64,000 nucleotides of DNA from Macrocystis pyrifera (Eukaryota; Sar; Phaeophyceae; Laminariales; Laminariaceae). The stretch lies in the NCBI GenBank assembly GCA_031763025.1, contig JASSKH010000003.1, positions 11,542,734-11,606,733 on the forward strand, written 5' to 3'. How positions within the stretch are numbered: position 1 is the first letter of the stretch; every line of letters begins with the position of its first letter. Positions 54,762-64,000 of the stretch are shown here, in pieces. Position numbers and translations under genes: made by a program. The notes below the pieces were generated by a model. It searched no databases and was not told where the DNA came from. It saw only the letters and a program-made list of their open reading frames with translations.

Positions 54762-54800
54762 TATGTTTCGTTGGCTAATATTTAACTTGGTATTACATTG
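54676..54800. repeat. Direct repeat with poly(C) between
   Basis: CCCCCTAT(A/G)TTTCGTTGGC followed by TTAACTTGGTA-like sequence occurs at 54676 and 54757, and a C run at 54723-54761 separates the copies. The C run again stands right before the start of a unit. Confidence 0.75.
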
Positions 54801-55078
54801 TGGTGTCGGATTTTGTTTTTTTCGTGTACGTACCCATGACAAGAACCTTCTTTGTTTTTTGTTCAAGCATGAATCCTCGTTAATTCCTTAATTTTCTTTC
54901 TAGCGGCCGGTGTGTTAACCGCTTTCGAATTTCTCATTTCCACGGATCCCGGATATCTCAGGCCTCAGACCGGGTTTCTTGCGGCGGCTCTTTCCTTTGT
55001 GAGAGATCTGGTAGTCCTGGGTAGTGTACAGCTTAGACCGTATTACGGTACATATCGGGGGTGGGGGGGTTGGGGGGT

Positions 55079-55596
55079 GTACTCATTATCATGCACGGCC
55101 GTAGTCGTATGACCATAGACCCTCGCATCCCTACAATGCCGGGACGGAGCGCGTCGGGTTTTCACCGACCAGGCAGACATTGCTTGCACCAAGCGCGAAG
55201 CGCCGTGAGGTCTTGGGCGAGTCGCATGAAGGGCGAGCTGCATCCTACTAAGAACCGCTTTTGAGGCGGATTTTCTTGCAAATGGATGACAGCATCAATG
55301 AACTGATTTAATTTCTGGTGTGGCCACTTCCAGAGACAGCAATGGGTTTACTATGTAACTGCCTCGTGGGTGCCTTACCATATACACACTACGTGATACG
55401 ATCATTCCCCTTGTGCGGAGGGAAGGTTCTCTCCGCACAAAAATGATCTAACTTGACCGCCAGCCGTGGTAACCGCCAAAAAAACAAACAAACAAACAAA
55501 ACGGTACCCTGGCTGTCTAGCTCACGCAGTGAGAGGCGTGTTTTACAGCGTCGTCGCCAACCGACGCCAACCCAACCTATGTATATACCGGTACAT
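55079..55596 (-). mobile_element. Partner repeat P, full copy
   Basis: Blocks as in 34883-35391. Minus-strand 3-prime end CATGATAATGAGTACA, then a C-rich run at 55078-55057. Confidence 0.8.
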
Positions 55597-55599
55597 CGG

Positions 55600-57674
55600 G
55601 GGGGAGGGGGTGGTAAAAAAATCACAACAGAACCATCTGGTGGTGTGGTCTGAAACAGCTGGTCTGAAAGAACATGAAGGGTATTTCCAAACGAAAATAT
55701 ACTGGTAAAATCTCACCATCAGAGTATGGCGAGGGCTTATAGCTTTGGTGTCACTTGCTGCATGCAGCGCTTCCACCAAAAAGGCTACAAACGGTAAGTT
55801 TTGCTTTTTTCACGTGTCCATCGACCGGTGTGCTCAGTGCAGAGACGAACGCAGCAAGTAGTACATACCAGCCAGGTATCGACCGGTGTGCTTCCAGTCA
55901 GGAATTGCCAGTACGGCGGCCTCCATGAAAAGGGTCCATGTCTGTGTTGCCGCTTTATTGCGAATACCACTTTCACTTTTTTATGGTTTATTTCCGCCGC
56001 AGCTGCACATTCATCAGTTGAGTGACAACCCGATGATGGTAATGAATAATGAATCATGATATCAGACAGCCGTGGTGCCGCGATATCAGAGTGCGACATC
56101 CTTTAGCAAATATCCCCTGTGTATAATTATAGTGAGGTGAAAATCGCCTCGTCACGAGTCGCAACCTCGTCCTATGTACGATGCATAAGGTATGGTATTG
56201 GTACACCCTTTCCGTGCGGTAGCACAGGCTTGCGCTGGTATATATCATAGGCGCCATTCGTGGCTAGATGTTGTTTTTTTTGTAATGGCGTGGCTCAGCG
56301 TGAAAAAAAAATACCAACTGATTGCAGGGGTCGTTCTGAAACGCCCAAAACCGTCGTAAAAATAAAGGTGCGAAAAAAAAACGCTTCGGATTGCCTTGAA
56401 ACAACAAATTCGCCGCATTCCCGACTTTGCTCCTCAATGTACCTCTCGCCAATCGACTCGGCTTGGCCGAGTCAGTGGAGAGCGAGTGGTTAAACTGCCT
56501 TTGGTTGGTGCTTAGAAAGTGCAGCAGATGATCGATGTTGAAAATAGCCGCGTGCGGGCAACAAATACAGAAGAAGAGAGGAAGAAGCCATGGTGAGATA
56601 TGCACAACCACAAATAATCATCCTTGACCAACTCGGCTCTGCGACTATGTAGAGAGTATCCTGCGCGTCGTTGATGATCTACCTACAGCAACGTTGACGT
56701 TCCATGATGTTTGCTCGCGGAAGCTTGGCTACTCCAACGTCCCGATAGTTAACCAAATATCCTCTTCCCGTGATATTGCTTGTACGTCTTAATATGTACG
56801 TGATGCACCCCATAACTTGAACGTGATCGTACCGCATTACTCGGTCACTACATGATTACACCGCAGTGTTCACACGTATCATGTGTACTACTGTAATGTA
56901 TGATATGCACATATATTACTCGTATCAACATTATATCATATGTACTGAAATAAGGCAATCAGCAGTGAGATCGAAGATTCGGAAGACTATGATTTCGTCG
57001 AAACTCATCGTCTTTGCAAGCTGTGTGTGATGCTTCGATCGCGTGTACTACGACGTACCAATACGCGTTTTGTGTAAGCTCTTGAAATACAGTATACACA
57101 TTGAATGTCCCGCATTAAGCGGAACGAAGCCTGACTGCAGTGAAACCCTGGTAGTAGCGTTAAATATATGTTAAGAAATTTACAAAATATATACGACCAC
57201 AATCAAGCAGTAGGTAGACTGATCGCATACCGCTGACTGCGATGCTTCTGCTCATCCATCAGTACTCCATGCTACTGAGCACTGAGTAGATAAGGGCTGC
57301 TGTACTGCAATCGTACTGAAACATTATCACGACAAATAGGCTCTGCTGTTGCCTACCAGATACCAGGTATTTCGTAACACTCTCCCTGGATGGAAGCGCG
57401 GCTGTCGCACTATTGTGGGGCCGGTCCTTCAATGTGCGGACACCGCACTTTGAGGGGGAGCGTCCCCCCTCCATGTCACTACGTACGACGTACTACACCA
57501 CCTCCAGGACTCGCCCTAAAGGCGGATCGGCCTGGCAAATTGCTTTCTTGCAGGTCGATGGTCTGTAATTGTTCGAGGTTGCGGCCTTTCGACCGCCCGG
57601 GTTCTGTTGGAAAAACTCCACAAAAAAACACGATGCGAAGCCGCGCCACCGCACCTACCGACCTCGAGCCCCGT
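55600..57674. other. No gene recognised
   Basis: Short frames on both strands without motif. Confidence 0.45.
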
Positions 57675-57840
57675 TTAGGTCTGGGTCGGGTTGTAGTCTG
57701 GGCCCACCCGCAAGATATGAAGCTTGAAATTGATCAACAACGACCTGCAGAAGTTTGTTTCGCCGGGACGTCTGGCATTTAGGGCGTGCAGCACTTCCGT
57801 GCAGGACAGCACGTAGGACAGCGAGCGGTGGTAGTACCGG
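57675..57840 (-). CDS. Possible exon, family unknown
   Basis: The minus strand carries CRYYHRSLSYVLSCTEVLHA, LNARRPGETNF and LLINFKLHILRVGPDYN ending in TAA at 57677-57675. Composition looks protein-like and balanced, but overlapping plus-strand frames are also open. No splice partner or domain was identified. Confidence 0.25.
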
Positions 57841-58147
57841 CACAACGACGGTATACACAACAGTCCTCGGCTGGTTGCAGCTGCAGCCCCACCGCGTGAC
57901 GAGCAGCACAAGTGCGCGCGGTGTCATGGGACCTCTGTGCCTTGTTGAAGACGCCGTGTCCAAGCCCGACTCCGGACGGGCACAAATGTCGCGGGGGGTG
58001 TGGTGACCGGTTTGACATGTTATATGTGGTGAAAAATGAACAGGAAAATGATGAAAACACTCCACCGCATATGTCCAACATGCTTTACCGCCATGGCGAC
58101 TGGCTGCCGACGACGTCTCGGCATCTATCACATGTGCATACCTCCCA

Positions 58148-58660
<513 letters not shown>

Positions 58661-59082
58661 CTCTGCACCGGCATGTCCGGCGCCTTCTTCTCACGTCACA
58701 GGTTGGCATACTGTAATACAACTTGTCTGCTCCTGCTGCTCCTGCTACTGCTATCGCCACTGCTACTGCTTCTCGTACTACTACTACCTTGAACTACTAC
58801 AGACACTGGCTGCGCTGATGTCGTCGGTTCGAAACGACGGTTTAATGTGAAGACAACACACGGGGTTCAGTGTGAAAACAACACACGGTATATTGTAAAG
58901 AAAGCACCCTATACTATGTACAGGCAACACACAACACGCGCTTTTATATTAAGATACCTCAAAACTTAAAATACTTAAGACCGACGTATTTCTTATCACA
59001 CGTTTGCTAGTCTAAATTCTACGACGTAAACTCTTCAACATTTCAAGCACGACCAAACAATCCCCCACCATACATTTTATAT
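58661..59082. other. No gene recognised
   Basis: AT-rich with ACACACGG words. Confidence 0.5.
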
Positions 59083-59573
59083 AGATTGTGTTGGCGTCCG
59101 TTGGCAACGACACTGTAAAACATGCCGCTCACTACTTGAGCTAGACAACCAGGGTACCGTTTTTTTTTTTTTTGGCGGTCGGTCTCAGCTGGTGATATGG
59201 TTATAGATCATATGTGCGGGGTGGAGAACCTTTAATCCGCCCAAGGGGAATGATCGTATCACGTAGTGTTCAAGGTAAGGCACCCAAGAGGTAGTTACAT
59301 AGTACTCCAATTGCTGTGTCTGGAAGTGGCCACAACGGGAATTAAATTAACTCATTGAAGGTGTCATCCATGTGCAAGTCCGCCTCACAAGCGGTTGTTA
59401 GTAGGATGCAGCTCATCCTTCACGCAACTCGCCGGACACGTCACAGCGCTTCACGCTTGGTGCAAGCAATGTCTGCCTGGTCGGTACAAACCCGACATGC
59501 TCCGTCCCGGCATTGTAGGGATGCTGAAGGCCCATAGTCATACGACTTCGGCCGTTTATGACATCGAGTACAC
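59083..59573 (+). mobile_element. Partner repeat P, plus-strand copy, poly(C) end
   Basis: From TTGGCGTCCGTTGGCAACGA to GACATCGAGTACA, then a C-rich run to 59635. This is the only near full-length copy here in this orientation; the 3-prime C run is now on the plus strand, as expected if it belongs to the element. Confidence 0.8.
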
Positions 59574-59652
59574 CCCGCGCTCCGCGCCCCCCCCCCCCCC
59601 CCCATCCCCCGCCCCTCCCCCCCCCCCCCCTGCCCCGCCTCCTTGAATCACC

Positions 59653-61041
59653 TGCGCAGCATCGAAAGCTACTGCTCGTGCCAACAAGCACGGCGTGGGA
59701 ATGATGATGGCGGAGAAGGAGCGCGAGGATAAGCGAAGCGGTGCCGTAGGCGCCGGCGCGGGAGTTGCCACGAGCAAGCCGAACGTGTTTTTTCATCATG
59801 ATCGACGACATGGGCTGGAACGACATAGGGTACCAGAGCAACGACTTGACTGGCGTGACCCCCAACATGGACAAGCTGGCTGCCGGCGGGGTGAAGGTGG
59901 AAAAACGACGAGCCCTTAAATGAGTCCTTGCAACAAAACGCGACTTGGAAATTTTTGCTATTAATAGTACTTGAGAAATTGGGAGTCCCCCCCCCCCCCT
60001 TTTCCCAGAAGTGCACTCGCGTTTTTTTGTTTGGGGGGGGGGGGGGGGGTACTTGAAATCAGTGCGGGACACTTTTTGAAGTAGCAAAGCAAAACAGGTT
60101 AGGAAACTCTGACTCCAATTTTTGTTTTTGACGGAACAGAAAATAAGAAACGTATTCATGTAGGTACTGAAAATGGTGTGAGTGTGGGGCACACCCTTAC
60201 GTTCAGCGTGCTGTGTCACGGCTGCTCTCGCGCGCGGCACGCGGCGCACACAGCGGAGTTGTTTGCATTGGTGGCGGCAGGGCTGGGGAGGGAGGGGGGG
60301 AGGGGCAGGCCAGGATAGAAGACCTTTCCATGGATTCCCCCCCATGCTTTTGAGCTTGCGGTGGATTGGTACGTTTTATGTCGATTCAATACCCTCGGGA
60401 CCTGATCACGGACACAAATCGACCGTCCTTGAAGCCGCGACATGCTGCAACGGGGGACGGGGGGAGGGGGGATGAGGGGGGTGGACAGGGGTGGTCCCCA
60501 GCTCCAAGCCGCAAAACCTCCTGTTCCGGAAAACTCTTGTGACGACACATTACTTGTACTTAAAGGCACGTCGTTTTTGCATCAAGCTGATTATAAAAAA
60601 GGATTAAATTAACCCCTTGAGAACTGCGCACATGTTTTCGGAGCACACGTTACTTGGAATCAGTGTGGGGTGATTGTTGTATACAGTATAATGGTAAAAG
60701 GGTGTCTCCAATGTCCTGGAAAACAGACGTTGTGACTCCGCCGCCACGCCGTCTGCCCCCCCTCCCCCCCTCCCCTCCTCTCCCCCCCTCCCCCGCTCCC
60801 TCCCGCCCCCCCCCCCCCGGGCCTCGTATCTTTCTTTTTTTTCGCTCTGTGCCTGCCATGCGACGCTTTTTCTTGGGGGGTATCATTTGGTTCACCCCAA
60901 CAGTTGACGGAGTACTACAGCATGAACATCTGCACGCCCGCCCGAGCGAGTCTCATGACCGGACGCTACCCCATCCGGTACGGGCTGCAGTACAACGTCA
61001 TCCAGCCAGCAGCGCCGTGGGGTCTCCCGCTCACGGAAAAG
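59653..61041 (+). CDS. Type I sulfatase (arylsulfatase family), first two visible exons
   Basis: Exon 59653-59896 encodes a variable N-terminal stretch, then SKPNVFF and, one base out of step, IMIDDMGWNDIGYQ and TPNMDKLAAGG. This is the metal-binding DD segment at the start of the alkaline-phosphatase-like fold. Exon 60904-61041, bounded by CAACAG and GTACAG, encodes LTEYYSMNICTPARASLMTG and GRYPIRYG. The C of C-T-P-A-R is the residue oxidised to formylglycine, so the enzyme would hydrolyse sulfate esters. A T6 run at about 59788-59793 causes the frame slip, either a base-calling error or a real disabling mutation. The intron between exons is about 1 kb. Further exons are not in the window; a LINE/SINE complex follows. 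Confidence 0.72.
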
Positions 61042-61465
61042 GTACAGTACCCGGTATGAAAAAGTTACATTGTGCAACACCTGGTACCCGGTATGTAAAA
61101 GGGACCAGGTATCAAGTACCTGGTACACGCAGTACCTGATACACGCAAAAAGCGTCTGTAAGTGTGCACCCTTGTTTCTCGTGATGCGAAACAATTTTTC
61201 CAGTTTTCGATTTAGTATAGTTATGATTTTTGCTAGTGCTGCAAAAACAATAGTTCAACTCTGGGTTTCGTATAAGATTGTGCGCGTCACGATATTGGGG
61301 GGGAGGGTTGTGCACGCGCCAAATGCCTCTTGACTCCTTCCGACCCATGAGATTGTCAGCCGTGCAATCAAAGCGTTCCATTGTCGACGCTTGACGTTGT
61401 GCACGCGCGCGACAGAGATGACGTGCATCAACCACCTTTCTTTCATTTTTTCCTTTCGCACCCCG

Positions 61466-61605
61466 CGCTTGGTGCGAGCAATGTCTGCCTGGTCGGAAAA
61501 AAAACCCGACATGCTCCGTCCCGGCATTGTAGGGATGCGAGGGTCTATGGTCATACAACTACGGCCATGCATGAGATCGAGTGCATTTCTCCCATTGAGT
61601 ACACC
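61466..61605 (+). repeat. Partner repeat P, 3-prime fragment
   Basis: CGCGCTTGGTGCGAGCAATG through CCCATTGAGTACA, followed by a C-rich run. Confidence 0.8.
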
Positions 61606-62029
<424 letters not shown>

Positions 62030-62039
62030 ACCTAGGAGG

Positions 62040-63950
62040 TAGAGAGAAGGAGAAGTAGTAGATTTATTAAAGAAAGGAGATAAGGCTGACCCGGGGAACT
62101 ATAGAGGGAGAACGCTACTAAGCACAGTAGGCAAAACATTTAGTAAGATTTTGAACGATAGAATGGGAACGATGATGGAGAAGGAAGACAAAATAAGCGA
62201 AGGACAAGCAGGGTTTAGGCCAAACCGTAGCTGCGTAGACCATGTGTACACCTTAGGTAAGATTATTCAAGGTAGGAAAGACGCGGGACTAACAACGTAC
62301 TGTTTCTTTCTAGATGTGCAGAAAGCCTACGACACAGTATGGAGAAATGGATTGTGGAAAAAACTGTGGCAAATAGGGATCAGAGGAAAGATGTGGAGAA
62401 TGATGAAAAATATGACGGAATGTGCGAGAAGTGCTGTGATGCTGGACGGGGAAATATCGAAGTATGTTGATATTGTACAAGGTGTTGCACAGGGATGCAC
62501 GTTGTCACCTAACTTATTCAAGATATATATTAACGACCTGATAGTAGCAGTCGAGGGAGCAAGGCAGGGAGTCACGGTAGGGGAAGATACGGTGTCGGGA
62601 TTGATGTTTGCGGATGACTTCGTGGGGATATCAGAAACACCCGAAGGATTGCAGAAACAAATAGAGAAGGCGCTAGAATACACCATGAAATGGAGGGTGA
62701 CGGCGAACGTCAAGAAATGCGCAGTAGTTGTTTGCAACGAAGATAAGAAAAACCCGGTAAATTTCAGTTGGAAGTGGAGAGAAGATGAATTGCCGATCGT
62801 AGACCAGTATACATACCTTGGCGTAGAGATCTCAAAAGACTGCTCTTGGGATACACATATAGCAAAAGTAATAGGAAAGGGTAAGGCACAAGTAGGCAAG
62901 ATGGATGCGATCCTAACAGACCCGAACCTTGACTCTAGGATTAAGAGATGTATCTTGATGAATGTGATAGTACCAAAGCTAGAATATGCAGGAGAAGTAT
63001 GGGAAGGGAACGCGAAACTCGTAAAACAATTGGAAACAGTACAAATGACAGCAGCTAAAAAAATCCTAAGATGCTCAAGTACGACTAGTAATACAGTATT
63101 AAGAGCAGAACTGGGAATGCGCCCACTCAAGACAAATAGAGACATGAGAAAGTTGAACTGGCAGTATAAAGTAAGGAACATGCCAAAAAAGAGGTTGCCA
63201 GCCATAGTTGATAGAGCTGTATGGGAGAAAGTATCAAAAGGACGAGCTGGAATAAGGTGGGATGGCGTAGTTGAGAAAGTATGGAAGGATCTAGGGGGAA
63301 ACCAAGTAGAGATGATGTCCGCCGGGAAGTTTGGGAGGTACAAGGCAGAAGTAGAAGAAAGGATAGAAAGAAGGGAAAGGCTAGCGCTAAGAAACAAGGT
63401 GGAATCGGAAAAACACTTAGAGATATACGGGGGATTGAGGGAAGGAATAGGAATGAAAACGTATTTGCATGGCCCAATGGACTTCGCGAAAACGCTGAAA
63501 CTGCGCTTTCGTGTAGGGGACCTGGACCTGCCAGAAAGAAGAAAGAGGTACACCAGTAGCCGGGAAGAGGAGGAAGCAGACGCACAGATGTGCCCGTGTG
63601 GCAAAGCAATAGAGAGTAGAACTCACATAGTAGGAGAATGTGCAATATACAAGGAGGAACGGGATGTGTTAGAAGAGGAGATGAGGAAAATAGACGAATG
63701 TGACATGGAGGAGTTTGATGCAATGAATAGCAGCGAGAAAACGATCGCTATCCTAGGAGATAGATGGTGGCCACAGGAGGCCAAACAGGAAGGGGATAAT
63801 ATTAGCAAAAAGTTTCTATGTAATTTATGGAAACAACGTAATGAGCGCCCAGTTGTTGGAGGTGTCTCTATTAGGAGTAGGAACGGTGCTCCGTCTCGAA
63901 AGGGATGCGTGGTCAATGGTCAAATGACTAAGGCAAGCAACAAATGAGTA
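62040..63950 (+). mobile_element. LINE-C: 5-prime-truncated non-LTR retrotransposon with poly(C) end
   Basis: Homology starts abruptly in the RT fingers (EVVDLLKKGDKADPGNYRG) and runs to the stop at 63945-63947, then GTAC(G) and a C run at 63953-63984. No endonuclease domain is present, so the 5-prime part is missing. The same 3-prime end recurs at 35743, 35409 and 51553 on the minus strand. A nested match with partner repeat P covers roughly the last 75 bases. Confidence 0.85.
62043..63947 (+). CDS. LINE-C reverse transcriptase, open to its stop
   Basis: The frame is uninterrupted for about 635 codons. RT landmarks in order are DPGNYRGRTLLSTVGK, EGQAGFRPNRSCVDHV, CFFLDVQKAYDTVW (first catalytic D), VAQGCTLSPNLFKIYINDLI and GLMFADDFVGIS (FADD active site), then YTYLGVEISKD in the thumb. 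The C-terminus has CPCGKAIESRTHIVGEC, the C-x-C-x8-H-x4-C knuckle typical of LINE ORF2 proteins. The enzyme copies element RNA at a nicked target. Lack of stops suggests recent activity of the parent, but truncation leaves no start codon or endonuclease. Confidence 0.88.
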   Translation, partial: REGEVVDLLKKGDKADPGNYRGRTLLSTVGKTFSKILNDRMGTMMEKEDKISEGQAGFRPNRSCVDHVYTLGKIIQGRKDAGLTTYCFFLDVQKAYDTVWRNGLWKKLWQIGIRGKMWRMMKNMTECARSAVMLDGEISKYVDIVQGVAQGCTLSPNLFKIYINDLIVAVEGARQGVTVGEDTVSGLMFADDFVGISETPEGLQKQIEKALEYTMKWRVTANVKKCAVVVCNEDKKNPVNFSWKWREDELPIVDQYTYLGVEISKDCSWDTHIAKVIGKGKAQVGKMDAILTDPNLDSRIKRCILMNVIVPKLEYAGEVWEGNAKLVKQLETVQMTAAKKILRCSSTTSNTVLRAELGMRPLKTNRDMRKLNWQYKVRNMPKKRLPAIVDRAVWEKVSKGRAGIRWDGVVEKVWKDLGGNQVEMMSAGKFGRYKAEVEERIERRERLALRNKVESEKHLEIYGGLREGIGMKTYLHGPMDFAKTLKLRFRVGDLDLPERRKRYTSSREEEEADAQMCPCGKAIESRTHIVGECAIYKEERDVLEEEMRKIDECDMEEFDAMNSSEKTIAILGDRWWPQEAKQEGDNISKKFLCNLWKQRNERPVVGGVSIRSRNGAPSRKGCVVNGQMTKASNK

Positions 63951-63952
63951 CG

Positions 63953-63987
<35 letters not shown>

Positions 63988-64000
63988 AATGAGTATCCCC
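63953..64000 (+). repeat. Poly(C) 3-prime run of LINE-C and start of another module
   Basis: C run 63953-63984, then TCCAATGAGTATCCCC, which resembles another very short module ending (AATGAGTA(T/C)CCCC) at the window edge. Confidence 0.75.

Noticed and set aside
62327-63723. 425-codon minus-strand frame opposite LINE-C
   Set aside because: It is the antisense shadow of the RT coding frame; the plus strand carries all RT motifs.

Overview
This 64 kb window looks like nuclear DNA of a eukaryote with a repeat-rich genome. I see no bacterial-type operons, ribosome-binding sites, rRNA or CRISPR. The few host-like genes are split into short exons with GT/AG boundaries. Two exons of a type I sulfatase, degenerate Ty3/gypsy copies with chromodomain-like tails and long simple-sequence tracts suggest a stramenopile such as a brown alga. 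That placement is inference from style and remembered family resemblance, not a search.

Layout. 0-2.6 kb: decayed C-terminal end of a LINE-type polyprotein, its 3-prime flank and a tandem repeat. 6.6-8.9 kb: 3-prime exons of an unrecognised host gene whose splice phases all agree. 10.3 kb: a possible terminal exon on the minus strand. 11.5-15.2 kb: a wrecked Ty3/gypsy element (integrase, chromodomain-like and Tudor-like tail) followed by an LTR-like repeat. 15.8-17.6 kb: a 1,780-bp non-coding transposon with 8-bp target duplications, packed with TAAC-N5-GTTA palindromes on a 42-bp pitch. 22.7-29.0 kb: an LTR retrotransposon with two 465-bp LTRs that look identical but no gag or protease and a broken pol. 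34.5-36.6 kb and 51-64 kb: a LINE and a short partner repeat that share a 3-prime end followed by poly(C), often chained head to tail. 40.7-46.2 kb: tRNA-headed SINEs, a foldback element and a 1.25-kb direct duplication. 46.7-50.8 kb: a PIF/Harbinger-like insertion and a 3-kb gag-only LTR element with a 5-bp target duplication. 59.6-61.1 kb: sulfatase exons, with a LINE/SINE complex downstream in the same orientation.

About fourteen copies of one roughly 105-bp TA-flanked MITE run through the window, two of them holding a second copy nested inside. Most of the window is therefore a record of mobile-element activity. The three observations I rate highest are the 42-bp-periodic palindrome transposon, the poly(C)-ended LINE/partner pair with chained 3-prime modules, and the two recently moved LTR elements that lack the genes needed to move themselves.
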